From NCBI GenBank assembly GCA_007130355.1, contig SLSQ01000329.1, forward strand, positions 1 through 10,850: a stretch of DNA of 10,850 nucleotides, read 5' to 3'. Under the pieces are notes generated by a model that was not told the DNA's origin, did no database searches, and worked only from the letters and a program-made list of their open reading frames with translations. Position numbers and translations under genes: made by a program. The stretch is from Trueperaceae bacterium (GTDB lineage: Bacteria; Deinococcota; Deinococci; Deinococcales; Trueperaceae). Shown one piece after another: positions 1 through 7,332 of the stretch; position 1 is the stretch's first letter, and each line of letters begins with the position of its first letter.

Positions 1-590
1 CCGGCGCTTCCGCCACGGCCGACGCGGTCGGTGCGCCCCGCGCCGCCGGCGTGCATGCGGCGCAGCTGCTGCGGCGACGGGTCGACGCCGACGGACTCCT
101 CGCCGTGCTCGACGCCGCGGAGGACGAGGGGACGACGGCGGAGGACGAGAGCGCTCCGACCGCGCAGGGGGAGGCGCGCATCGCCCCGGGGGACGTCGTC
201 TACCGGGCCGCACGGGCGGCCGCGTCGCGTTGGGGCGACCTGCGGGTCGACCTGGCCGTCGTCGGCGACGACGGCGCCGTCCAGATCGCCCGACCGGAGG
301 CGCTCGGTCTCGCCGGGATCGCGCGGTCGCGCGCCGACGCGACGCCGCTCGCCCCCGACCACGAGCCCGGACCCGACGACCTCTGGGTCGTCGACCTCTC
401 CTCCTACGGTCTGGACGAAGGGCGGCTCGTCGACGGGCCGCTCCAACTGGTCGTCGGCCGCATCGTCGACGACGAGGACGGTGCGCACTGCTGGCTGTCA
501 CTGGCGGGCGCGGTCGCGCCGGACCGCGGCGCGGCCCTGCTCGACCGCGTGGCCGCACTGGTCGAGGACCCGCTGCGCCTCCTGACCTGA
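1..590 (+). CDS. Degenerate 2-oxoacid dehydrogenase E2 acyltransferase-like protein (5' end outside window)
   Basis: The reading frame is open from base 3 to the TGA at 588-590 (195 codons), so the gene probably begins left of the window; a GTG at 51 is the first internal start candidate. The order of motifs follows the catalytic domain of E2 subunits (lipoamide acyltransferases). A segment reading LLRRRVDADGLLAVLD resembles the 'reVDvtaLlalR' strand-helix of E2. GDVVYRAARAAASRW resembles 'tdLlvkAvalALre'. DLWVVDLSSYGLDEG resembles 'GTFTitNLGsyGid', and LQLVVGRI resembles 'aaILGvGri'. The last residues, VEDPLRLLT, match the typical E2 C-terminus. The DHRxxDG motif carrying the catalytic His is absent: the aligned stretch reads LAGAVAPDRG. 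The helix between the central strand and the SYG motif is shortened, and an acidic linker (EDEGTTAEDES) is inserted. I infer a non-catalytic E2 paralogue, perhaps structural. Any lipoyl or E3-binding domain would lie outside the window. The family call rests on motif reading only. Confidence 0.6.
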   Translation, partial: GASATADAVGAPRAAGVHAAQLLRRRVDADGLLAVLDAAEDEGTTAEDESAPTAQGEARIAPGDVVYRAARAAASRWGDLRVDLAVVGDDGAVQIARPEALGLAGIARSRADATPLAPDHEPGPDDLWVVDLSSYGLDEGRLVDGPLQLVVGRIVDDEDGAHCWLSLAGAVAPDRGAALLDRVAALVEDPLRLLT

Positions 591-600
591 CCGCCGTGCG

Positions 601-628
601 GGCGGGACCGGTTCGGACCGGTCCCGCC
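601..628. terminator. Perfect 12-bp hairpin between convergent genes, likely bidirectional terminator
   Basis: Bases 601-612 and 617-628 are perfect inverted repeats (GGCGGGACCGGT and its complement) around a 4-nt TCGG loop. The hairpin lies in the 40-bp gap between the stop of the E2-like gene (590) and the stop of the convergent PspC gene (631-633). There is no U-tract on either side, so efficient intrinsic termination is inferred from position and stem strength. Confidence 0.65.
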
Positions 629-630
629 GC

Positions 631-909
631 TCAGGTCCCTGGCCCGCCCCGATCCTCCGACCCGTCGAGCGGGAGCAGCATCCAGAGCAGCAGGTAGCCG
701 CCCAGGGTCACGCCCCACGAGAGCGGCACGCTGAGGGCGAAGATCGTGCGCACGACGCGCGGTCCGGCTCCGGTGAAGCGGGCCACGCCGCCGGCGATGC
801 CGGCGATCCGACGGTCGCGCACGGAACGGCGCAGCGGCGCCACCGCGCCGGACGGCCGGCGCGCGCGGCGTTGTTCGTGCCGTAGGGGGTCGGGGGCGGG
901 TCCGGTCAT
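631..909 (-). CDS. Small PspC-domain membrane protein
   Basis: The product has 92 residues. Residues 28-80 match the PspC domain (PF04024): RSVRDRRIAGIAGGVARF corresponds to the conserved 'r...d.riaGVcgGlA.yf', followed by RVVRTIFALS and a hydrophobic run ending GYLLLWMLLP, the usual single membrane segment and proline end. The basic N-terminus (residues 10-34) would lie in the cytoplasm. In Proteobacteria PspC takes part in the phage-shock envelope-stress response; the stand-alone PspC proteins of other bacteria are mostly uncharacterised, so no precise role is claimed. The ATG (907-909) overlaps the TGA of the upstream DUF309 gene as ATGA, and a GAGAGGA stretch inside that gene can serve as ribosome binding site. 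The two are almost certainly cotranscribed and translationally coupled. Confidence 0.85.
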   Translation of the reverse strand: MTGPAPDPLRHEQRRARRPSGAVAPLRRSVRDRRIAGIAGGVARFTGAGPRVVRTIFALSVPLSWGVTLGGYLLLWMLLPLDGSEDRGGPGT

Positions 910-1316
910 CGACGTTCCTCTCGTTCCTCGGGCTCGTGAGCCTCGGGCGACGTGCGGATCGTGCCGTCCGACGCGGCGCCGGGATCGGCAGCGGTCGGGA
1001 TCGTCGGAGCGAGCTCCGGGTCGCGCAACGCATGGTGGACGCGGGCTTCGAGGTCGCGTACGTCGACGCCGAACCAGACGTCCGGAACGACCGCCAAACG
1101 GCGCAGCGCCTTGGCGAAGTTGCGCCGGCCGCCACGGGGGGAGCCCATCGCCCGCGCCTTGTGGAGGGCGGCCGCGAGCAGGATCACGCCTCCGAGGAAG
1201 GCCCGATCGATGCCGTCGGCACGGAGCCAGGCACCCTCGAGCGCTTCGTGGCACTCCCAGTAGGCGCCCGCGTCGAACAGACGTCGACCCTCGTCCCAGG
1301 CGGCGGCCACGGTCAC
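906..1316 (-). CDS. DUF309 family protein
   Basis: The product has 136 residues and starts at GTG (1314-1316). Residues 11-73 match DUF309 (PF03745): an amphipathic opening helix (RRLFDAGAYWECHEALEGAW) with the His-Glu pair H23-E24, then GGVILLAAALHKARAMGSPRGG, equivalent to the family's 'g.iqlAaalhh...gn..GA' segment, and RNFAKALRRL. The family is small, helical and of unknown biochemical function; the conserved His/Glu suggest metal or ligand binding, but this is inference. The last 35 residues are a low-complexity acidic and arginine-rich tail (EAHEPEEREERR) that overlaps the ribosome binding region of the PspC gene. The start sits 5 nt after a TAGTCT box, so the mRNA is probably leaderless or nearly so. 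Confidence 0.82.
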   Translation of the reverse strand: MTVAAAWDEGRRLFDAGAYWECHEALEGAWLRADGIDRAFLGGVILLAAALHKARAMGSPRGGRRNFAKALRRLAVVPDVWFGVDVRDLEARVHHALRDPELAPTIPTAADPGAASDGTIRTSPEAHEPEEREERR

Positions 1317-1321
1317 GCCTC

Positions 1322-1327
1322 AGACTA
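1322..1327 (-). promoter_or_regulatory. Candidate -10 box for the DUF309-pspC unit
   Basis: On the minus strand TAGTCT (TANNNT type) is followed by GAGGC and then the GTG start of the DUF309 gene. The 5-nt spacing leaves little or no 5' leader. No convincing -35 hexamer is visible. The short GAGGC could alternatively act as a weak Shine-Dalgarno if transcription starts further upstream. Confidence 0.4.
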
Positions 1328-1346
1328 CCCGTGCGGGGGGCCACGG

Positions 1347-1352
1347 TACGAT
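1347..1352 (+). promoter_or_regulatory. Candidate -10 box for the ubiX-ispD-ispE operon
   Basis: TACGAT (TANNNT type) lies 6 nt before the GTG start of ubiX at 1359, and no Shine-Dalgarno sequence lies between them. This matches the leaderless promoter layout well known in Deinococcus and Thermus. The -35 region is not recognisable (GACTAC at 1323-1328 is the best match at an 18-nt spacing). Confidence 0.45.
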
Positions 1353-1358
1353 GACGTC

Positions 1359-1964
1359 GTGACCTTGGACGCCGTGCCCCCGCCGCCCCGCAGGATCGTC
1401 GTCGGCGTGACGGGCGGCAGCGGCGTGGCCTACGCCTTCGACCTGCTCGCCGCCCTCGCCGCGTCGGAGCGGGTCGAGACGCACCTGATCGTGACCGCGG
1501 GCGCGAAACAGGTCCTCCCCAGCGAGACCGACCGCACCCTCCACGACCTCCGGTCGTTGGCCGACGCGGTGCACGACGACCGGGACCTGGGCGCACCGGT
1601 GGCGTCCGGCTCCTTTCGGGCCGACGCGATGGCGATCGTTCCGTGCAGCGCCGGAACCCTCGCGAAGGTCGCGGCCGGGTTCGGCGACGCGCTCGTGGCG
1701 CGCAGCGCGCACGTCTTCCTCAAAGAGCGCCGCCCGCTGGTGCTGGCGGTGCGCGAGGCGCCGTACCCGCGACCGATGCTCGAGAACATGCTCCGGGCGC
1801 ACGACGCGGGCGCGACGGTGATCCCCGCTTCGCCCGGCTTCTACCACCGACCGGAGACGATCGACGACCTGATCGGTTCGGTCACGGCCCGCATCCTCGA
1901 CCACTTGGGCGTCGCGCACCGCCGCTCGCCGCGCTGGAAGGATCCGGAGGCCGGACCGGCGTGA
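1359..1964 (+). CDS. ubiX: Flavin prenyltransferase UbiX
   Basis: This 201-residue protein makes prenylated FMN from reduced FMN and dimethylallyl phosphate. Prenylated FMN is the cofactor of UbiD-type decarboxylases acting in quinone or aromatic-acid metabolism. Visible family marks are the flavin-binding GVTGGSG at residues 16-22, ASGS at 82-85, PCSAGTLAKVAAGFGD at 95-110 with its following RSAHVFLKERRPLVLAVREAPY, LENMLRAHDAGA, and SPGFYHRP at 158-165 containing the conserved tyrosine. The usual 'RETPL' appears as REAPY (residues 132-136). The length is normal for the family. The GTG at 1359 was chosen because it lies just before the first conserved strand and just behind a -10 box; a longer upstream frame would run antisense through the DUF309 gene. 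The stop overlaps the ispD start as GTGA. No ubiD is present in the window. Confidence 0.92.
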   Translation: MTLDAVPPPPRRIVVGVTGGSGVAYAFDLLAALAASERVETHLIVTAGAKQVLPSETDRTLHDLRSLADAVHDDRDLGAPVASGSFRADAMAIVPCSAGTLAKVAAGFGDALVARSAHVFLKERRPLVLAVREAPYPRPMLENMLRAHDAGATVIPASPGFYHRPETIDDLIGSVTARILDHLGVAHRRSPRWKDPEAGPA

Positions 1965-2605
1965 CGGTCGCCGCGTTGATCCCGGCCGCCGGCCTCGGCG
2001 TGCGGGCCGGACTCGGACCGAAGGCGTTCGTCCGAGTCGGCGGGCGGACCCTGATCGAGCACGCCGTCGCCCTGTTCGACGGGCTGGTCGACGAACGCTG
2101 CCTGGCGGTCCCGGCCGACCGCGTCGCCGAGGCGCGCGCGCTCCTGCCCGGCGTGACGGTGATCGCCGGCGGCGCGACGCGCCAGGCCACGGTCCGCGCC
2201 CTGCTGGACCTCTGCACCGCGGAGCTCGTGCTCGTCCACGACGCCGCCCGTCCCCTCGCCCCGCGCGCCCTCGCCGAACGGGTCCTCGACGCGACGCGCG
2301 CGCACGGCGCGGCCGTCGCCGCGTTGCCGGTCGCCGACACGCTCCACGACGCGGAGCACGACCGGCCGGTACCCCGTGCCGCCCTGCGCGCGATCCAGAC
2401 GCCGCAAGGGTTCCGTCGGGCCGTCCTGGTCGAGGCCCACGAACGCGCCGTGCGCGACGGTCTGGCCGCCACCGACGACGCCGGCCTGGTCCGGCGCCTG
2501 GGCGTCACGGTGGCGCTGGTGGAGGGGAGCCCGTGGGCGGCCAAGCTGACCGGACCGGACGACCTCGGCTGGATCGCGGCGCTCGCCGCCGGAGGGGCGG
2601 CGTGA
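1961..2605 (+). CDS. ispD: 2-C-methyl-D-erythritol 4-phosphate cytidylyltransferase IspD
   Basis: IspD joins CTP and 2-C-methyl-D-erythritol 4-phosphate to give CDP-methylerythritol, the third step of the MEP isoprenoid pathway. The 214-residue product shows the nucleotide-binding loop PAAGLGVRAGLGPK (residues 8-21) with the catalytic Arg15 and Lys21. It also shows LVLVHDAARPL, the VPRAALRAIQTPQGFR segment whose first Arg corresponds to E. coli Arg157, TDDAGLV, and the C-terminal AKLTGPDDL with the conserved Lys. The usual PKQ reads PKAF here, a change at a non-catalytic position. The start GTG (1961-1963) overlaps the ubiX stop, and GGAGG at 1946-1950 supports it with a 10-nt spacing. The stop overlaps the ispE start as GTGA. 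Length is close to typical (about 220-240). Confidence 0.94.
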   Translation: MTVAALIPAAGLGVRAGLGPKAFVRVGGRTLIEHAVALFDGLVDERCLAVPADRVAEARALLPGVTVIAGGATRQATVRALLDLCTAELVLVHDAARPLAPRALAERVLDATRAHGAAVAALPVADTLHDAEHDRPVPRAALRAIQTPQGFRRAVLVEAHERAVRDGLAATDDAGLVRRLGVTVALVEGSPWAAKLTGPDDLGWIAALAAGGAA

Positions 2606-3528
2606 GCGGGATCCGGGCGGTCGCGCCGGCCAAGGTGAACCTCGGCCTGCGCGTGGCGGCGCTGCGGGGGGACGGCTACCACCAGATCGACACGCTCTTC
2701 GCCGCCCTCGACCTGCACGACGATCTGCACCTCCGGATCGAGCCGATGGCGGGCACGACGCCGGAGGTGGCCGGGACGATCCGGACCGACGACCCGTTCG
2801 TGGCCGCGGCGCTCCCGCCGATGGACGCGACGAACCTGGCGGTGCGCGCGGCGCGGGCGTGGCTCGAGGCGAGCGGCGCGCGGCTCGACGTGCGGATCGA
2901 GCTCGTCAAGCGGATCCCGGTCGCCGCCGGCCTCGGGGGCGGCAGCTCCGACGCCGGCGCGGTCCTCCGCGCGCTGGAGGGCGCTCCCCACCCGGACGCG
3001 GCCGAGCGCGTCGACGGCGCTGCGCTCGCCAAGCGGCTGGGCAGCGACGTGCCGTTCTTCCGCTCCGGTCTGGCCGCGGCGCGCGGTCGGGGACGGGGCG
3101 AGCGGCTGGCCGAACGCCCCCTGGCGCCGCCGCGCCCGCTGGTGCTCGCGAACCCGGGCGTGCCGGTCCCCGTGGCACGGGCGTACGAGGCGCTGGGCGG
3201 GTACGGTCCGCCGATCGACTGGGAGGCGCTGACGCGCGCTTGGCGGGACGGCGCGACGCCACCCCTGCGGAACGACCTCCAGCACGGTGTCTTCCGGATC
3301 GAGCCGGAGGTGCGGGCGGCGTGGTCGGCGCTCGCCGAGGCGGGCGGCCGGCGCAGCACCCTCTCCGGATCGGGCGGCACCAGCTTCGCGCTCGCGGACG
3401 ACGCGGCCCACGCCGCGCGGATCGCCGATCAGCTACGGACCGCACGGCCCGACTGGTGGGTCCGGACGGCGACGGCCCCGGTCGCCCCGCCGGCCCTCGA
3501 GCGGACGTCGCCGACGGCCGGGGCCTGA
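2602..3528 (+). CDS. ispE: 4-(cytidine 5'-diphospho)-2-C-methyl-D-erythritol kinase IspE
   Basis: IspE phosphorylates the IspD product with ATP, the next MEP-pathway step. The 308-residue GHMP kinase carries APAKVNLGL at residues 8-16 with active-site Lys11. The glycine-rich ATP loop PVAAGLGGGSSDAG is at 106-119, LGSDVPFF at 146-153 holds the catalytic Asp149, NDL is at 224-226, and the C-terminal GHMP motif LSGSGGT is at 254-260. It is slightly longer than the common 280-300 residues because of a Pro/Thr-rich tail (APVAPPALERTSPTAGA). The GTG start (2602-2604) overlaps the ispD stop and follows GGAGGGG at 2591-2597. It is the last gene of the operon and faces the ThuA gene across a 55-bp gap. 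Confidence 0.94.
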   Translation: MSGIRAVAPAKVNLGLRVAALRGDGYHQIDTLFAALDLHDDLHLRIEPMAGTTPEVAGTIRTDDPFVAAALPPMDATNLAVRAARAWLEASGARLDVRIELVKRIPVAAGLGGGSSDAGAVLRALEGAPHPDAAERVDGAALAKRLGSDVPFFRSGLAAARGRGRGERLAERPLAPPRPLVLANPGVPVPVARAYEALGGYGPPIDWEALTRAWRDGATPPLRNDLQHGVFRIEPEVRAAWSALAEAGGRRSTLSGSGGTSFALADDAAHAARIADQLRTARPDWWVRTATAPVAPPALERTSPTAGA

Positions 3529-3587
3529 GCGACGGGAGCGGGCGAAGACGCGGGCGGCGCTCGGAGGAGGGCGCGGGCGTCGCTCAG
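3525..3587. terminator. 10-bp inverted repeat spanning both stop codons of convergent genes
   Basis: CTGAGCGACG at 3525-3534 is exactly complementary to CGTCGCTCAG at 3578-3587, and each arm contains the stop codon of one of the two convergent genes (ispE and the ThuA gene). The arms are separated by 43 very GC-rich nt that can form further weak pairs such as GAGCG (3536-3540) with CGCTC (3558-3562). No U-tract is seen. A shared terminator is inferred from the location; part of the symmetry could be chance. Confidence 0.4.
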
Positions 3588-4348
3588 AGGATGTGTTCCT
3601 TCCCCGGGTTCGGGACCGGTTCGAGCGCGTCGGCGTTCGGACTGTCGCGCGCGTCGCGCCGCAGGCGGGCCGCGGCCCAGCGGCCCGCCTGCACCACGAT
3701 GCGGCGGACGTCGGGGTGGTGGTAGGTCGGGTAGGTCTCGTGGCCGGGCCGGAAGTAGACGACCGACCCGTAGCCGCGCTGCCAGGTGCAGAGGCTGCGG
3801 AACACCTCGCCCCCCTGGAACCAGCTGATCATCAGCAGTTCGTCCGGATCGGGCACGTCGAAGCGCTCGCCGTACATCTCCTCCTGCTCGAGCGTCACCT
3901 GGTCGGGCACGCCCTCCAGGATCGGATGGTCGGGGCGCAGGTTCCAGAGGCGCTCCTTCTCGTCCGCCTCGCGCCAGCGCAGGCTGCCGTGCGTGCCGAG
4001 GAGGCGCCGGAACGGCTTCGAGAGGTGGCCGGAGTGCAGCACCACCAAGCCCATGCCGGAGAGGACCGCCTCCTGCACCGCCTCGGCCGCGGCGTCCGAG
4101 ACGCGGTCGTGCGCCTTGTGGCCCCACCAGAGCAGGACGTCGGTCTCCTGAAGGCGGGCCGGGGTGATGCCGTGGTCCGGTTCGTTCAGGGTTGCGGTCC
4201 CGACCTCGAACCCGCCGACCTCCTCGAACGCCTCGGCGAGGGCGCCGTGGATGCCGGCGGGGTAGAGGGCGCGTACGGTCTCGTTCTCGACCTCGTGCAG
4301 GTGCTCGTTCCAGATCAGCACGCGGACGGTTCGGGGGGCGTCGGGCAT
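3584..4348 (-). CDS. ThuA-domain protein (trehalose-utilisation ThuA-like, glutamine amidotransferase-like fold)
   Basis: The 254-residue product matches the ThuA-like family (PF06283) over nearly its full length. It begins with the strand VRVLIWNEH (8-16), then DVLLWWGHKAHDRV (70-83), GLVVLHSGHLSKPFRRLLGT (100-119), HPILEGVPD (141-149), EEMYGERFDVPDPDELL (156-172) and the C-terminal RGYGSVVYFRPGHETYPTYHHPDVRRIV. ThuA proteins were named from rhizobial trehalose/sucrose uptake loci and have a class I glutamine amidotransferase-like fold. Some relatives act on oxidised sugars, but the substrate here is unknown. The ATG at 4346-4348 has a textbook AGGAGG (4357-4362) 8 nt upstream. The gene follows ilvD after 34 nt on the same strand, so it may be cotranscribed with the leucine operon, although no link to amino-acid synthesis is obvious. 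No signal peptide is visible, so it is probably cytoplasmic. Confidence 0.85.
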   Translation of the reverse strand: MPDAPRTVRVLIWNEHLHEVENETVRALYPAGIHGALAEAFEEVGGFEVGTATLNEPDHGITPARLQETDVLLWWGHKAHDRVSDAAAEAVQEAVLSGMGLVVLHSGHLSKPFRRLLGTHGSLRWREADEKERLWNLRPDHPILEGVPDQVTLEQEEMYGERFDVPDPDELLMISWFQGGEVFRSLCTWQRGYGSVVYFRPGHETYPTYHHPDVRRIVVQAGRWAAARLRRDARDSPNADALEPVPNPGKEHIL

Positions 4349-4382
4349 CGGGAAAACCTCCTCGGCCCGACGGTACCGCGCC

Positions 4383-6086
4383 TCAGCCGGTCCCGGCCCC
4401 CTCGGCGGCGCTGCCCGCGAGCTTCGCGAACTTGGAGAGCACGCCGCTCGTGTAGCGCGGTTCCTTCGGCGTCCAGGCGGCGCGGCGCGCCTCGAGCTCC
4501 TCGTCGCTCAACTCGACCTCGAGCAGGTTCCGTTCGGCGTCGATCGTGACCCGGTCGCCCTCCTCGAGCAGGCCGATCGCGCCGCCGACCGCCGCCTCGG
4601 GCGCGACGTGGCCGACCACGAGCCCGTACGTGCCGCCGGAGAAGCGGCCGTCGGTGACCAGACCGACCGCGTCGCCCAGCCCGCGACCCACGATGGCGCT
4701 GGTGGGCGCCAGCATCTCGCGCATGCCGGGACCGCCCTTCGGCCCCTCGTTGCGGATCACGACCACGTCCCCCGGCCGGATCGCGTCGGCGAGGATCGCT
4801 TCCATCGCCTCCTCCTCCGACTCGTAGACGCGGGCCGGTCCGGAGATGCGGGTGGTCTTGAGTCCGCTGGTCTTGGCGACGGCGCCCTCGGTCGCCAGGT
4901 TGCCCTTGAGGATCGCCAGGTGCCCGCTCCGGTAGAGGGCCCGGTCGATCGGCCGCACCACGTCCTGCCCTTCGGGCGGTACGGACGGAACGTCGGCCAG
5001 GTTCTCCGCCACGGTCCTGCCGGTGATCGTCGGCAGGTCGCCGTGCAGCAGGCCGGCCTCGAGCAGCATCTTCATCACCAGCGGGATCCCGCCGACGGCG
5101 TGCAGGTCGGTCGCGACGTAGCGGCCGGACGGCTTCATGTCGGCGAAGTGCGGCGTGTCCCGGCGGATCCGCTCGAAATCGTCGAGGTCGAGGTCGACCT
5201 CCGCCGCGCGGGCGGCGGCGAGCAGGTGGAGGACCGCGTTCGTGCTGCCGCCGACCGCCATGATCACGCGGATGGCGTTCTCGAACGCCTCCTTGGTCAT
5301 CATCGTGCGGGCGGTGAGGTCGAGGTCGATCGCCTTCAGGAGCGCTTCGCCGCTGGCGGCGGCGCTGTCGCGCTTCTCGGCGTCGACCGCCGACATCGTC
5401 GACGAGCCGGGCAGGCTCAGCCCCATCGCTTCGAAGGCGCTCGACATGGTGTTCGCCGTGAACATGCCGCCGCAGCTGCCGGCTCCGGGGCAGGCCGCCC
5501 GCTCGACGTCGCGGAACGTTTCGAGCGGCACCCGGCCGGCGGCGTGCCCGCCGACCGCTTCGAACACGCTGACGATCGTGAGGTCCTCGCCATCGAGGTG
5601 GCCCGGCTTGATCGTCCCGCCGTACACGAACACCGCCGGCACGTCCAGGCGCGCCATCGCGATCATCGCGCCCGGCATGTTCTTGTCGCAACCGCCGACG
5701 ATCAGCACGCCGTCCATCGACTGGCCGCGCACCACCGTCTCGATCGAGTCGGCGATCACCTCCCGCGACACCAGGCTGCACTTCATCCCCTCGGTGCCCA
5801 TGCTGATGCCGTCGCTGACCGTGATCGTCCCGAACGTCTGGGGCATGCCGCCGGCCGACCGTACCGAACCTTCGGCCGCTTCGGCGAGGCCGCGGAGGCC
5901 GGAGTTGCACGGCGTGATCGTGCTGTGGCCGTCGGCGATGCCCACGATCGGCTTCTGGAAGTCGTCGTCGGAGAAGCCGACGGCGCGCAGCATGGCGCGG
6001 TTCGGGGCGCGGTGGTCGCCCTGGGTGACGGCGCGGCTGCGGCGGTTGGCGGGCTTCGGGGCGGACGGTTCGTGCGTGTCGCTCAT
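4383..6086 (-). CDS. ilvD: Dihydroxy-acid dehydratase IlvD
   Basis: IlvD dehydrates 2,3-dihydroxy-isovalerate and 2,3-dihydroxy-3-methylvalerate to the keto acids that precede valine, leucine and isoleucine. The 567-residue product is of the shorter bacterial type (E. coli IlvD is about 616). The three iron-sulfur cysteines are visible: C60 in TPCNSG, C133 in GGCDKNMPGAM and C205 in GAGSCGGMFTANTM. Other marks are ISMGTEGMKCSLVSRE (94-109), MAVGGSTNAVLHL, GPKGGPGMREML, and the C-terminal TDGRFSGGTYGLVVGH with the serine proposed as catalytic base. The ATG (6084-6086) overlaps the aminotransferase stop as ATGA, and AAGGAG at 6098-6103 lies 11 nt upstream. A 30-residue N-terminal tail precedes the conserved core. 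Confidence 0.96.
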   Translation of the reverse strand: MSDTHEPSAPKPANRRSRAVTQGDHRAPNRAMLRAVGFSDDDFQKPIVGIADGHSTITPCNSGLRGLAEAAEGSVRSAGGMPQTFGTITVSDGISMGTEGMKCSLVSREVIADSIETVVRGQSMDGVLIVGGCDKNMPGAMIAMARLDVPAVFVYGGTIKPGHLDGEDLTIVSVFEAVGGHAAGRVPLETFRDVERAACPGAGSCGGMFTANTMSSAFEAMGLSLPGSSTMSAVDAEKRDSAAASGEALLKAIDLDLTARTMMTKEAFENAIRVIMAVGGSTNAVLHLLAAARAAEVDLDLDDFERIRRDTPHFADMKPSGRYVATDLHAVGGIPLVMKMLLEAGLLHGDLPTITGRTVAENLADVPSVPPEGQDVVRPIDRALYRSGHLAILKGNLATEGAVAKTSGLKTTRISGPARVYESEEEAMEAILADAIRPGDVVVIRNEGPKGGPGMREMLAPTSAIVGRGLGDAVGLVTDGRFSGGTYGLVVGHVAPEAAVGGAIGLLEEGDRVTIDAERNLLEVELSDEELEARRAAWTPKEPRYTSGVLSKFAKLAGSAAEGAGTG

Positions 6087-7332
6087 GTCGGGCGGTGCTC
6101 CTTCGGGGGTCGTGGCGGGCGTCGGTCGGCGAAGGCGTCGGAGAGGCGCCGTCCGGCTTCGGCCAGCTCGTGCGCGGGGCGGCAGAAGGCGAGGCGGAGG
6201 TGGTGCGCCGCCAGGTGGCGGCGTTCGGGGGCGTAGAAGGCGCTCGGCGGGATGGCGCCGACGCCGGCGCGGGCGGGCAGGTCGCGGCAGGCGGCGACGT
6301 CGTCCTGGTACGGGAGCGCGGAGGCGTCGGCGAGCACGAAGTAGCCGCCGTCGGGACGCACGGCGTGGAGCGGCCCGCCCTCCAGCGCCGCGATCAGGGC
6401 GTCGGCGCGGCGTGCGAACTCGGCCCGCAGCTCGCGGTAGTAGCGATCGTTCTGTTCCCGGGCCCGGCGCAACGCCTCGGCGGCGGCGACCTGCAGCGGG
6501 GTGGCGACGGCGAACGGGATCCACTGGTGCGCCATCGCCAGGCCGTGGATCAGCTCCTCCGGTCCGATCGTCCAGCCGACCTTCCAGCCGGTGGCGCTGA
6601 AGCTCTTGCCGAAGCTCGAGATCGACAGGGTGCGCTCCCACGCCCCGGGGCGGGTCGCGAGGCGGAGGGGACCGCCGAAGGAGAGGTGCTCGTACACCTC
6701 GTCGGCGACCAGGACCGCGCCGGCCCGTTCGGCCGCGCGGACCAGCAGGTCGGCCTCCTCTTCGCGGAGGACGGTTCCGCTCGGGTTGTGGGGGTTCGTG
6801 ACGACGATCGCGCGGGTCCTCGGACCGACCGCCGCCTCGAGACGGTCCGGATCGACCGTCCAGCGGCCGTCGCGACCGCGAACGAGCGGGACCGGGACCG
6901 GCACGCCTCCGGCCATGCGGATCTGCGCCGGGTAGGCGTCGTACCACGGTTCGAAGACGATCGCCTCGTCGCCGGGGTCGAGGACCGCCTGGAAGGCGGC
7001 GAACAGCGCCTCGGTGGCGCCGACCGTGACCAGCACGTGCCGGTCGGGATCGAGCTCGTTGCCGGTCCAGCGGCCGTGATCGAACGCGATCTCGCGCCGC
7101 AAGGCGGGGAGTCCCCGCATCGGGGCGTACTGTTGCGGTCCCTTGGACGCCTCCCGGAGCGCGTCGCGCACGAAGCCGGGCGGCCCGTCGGAGGGGTAGC
7201 CCTGCCCGAGGTCGATCGCCTCGTGCTCGTGCGCGAGCTGGGCGTAGACCGAGAAGACGCTCGGTTCGAAGCCGGCCACCCGCGCGGCGGGCCGGGGTCC
7301 GGACCCGGAACCTGCGGCGGCCGGCGAGGCGT

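Noticed and set aside
31..585. Ser/Arg/Pro-rich ORF overlapping the E2-like gene in another frame
   Set aside because: Composition is typical of a shadow frame in GC-rich DNA, and the other frame carries recognisable E2 motifs.
936..1358. Upstream in-frame extension of ubiX reaching back to 936
   Set aside because: It runs antisense through the well-supported DUF309 gene and adds residues with no match to UbiX; the GTG at 1359 sits just before the first conserved strand.
4315..5910. Long Arg-rich ORFs over ilvD and the other operon genes on both strands
   Set aside because: They are shadow frames of genes with clear family motifs; they show no domains and extreme Arg/Gly/Ala content.
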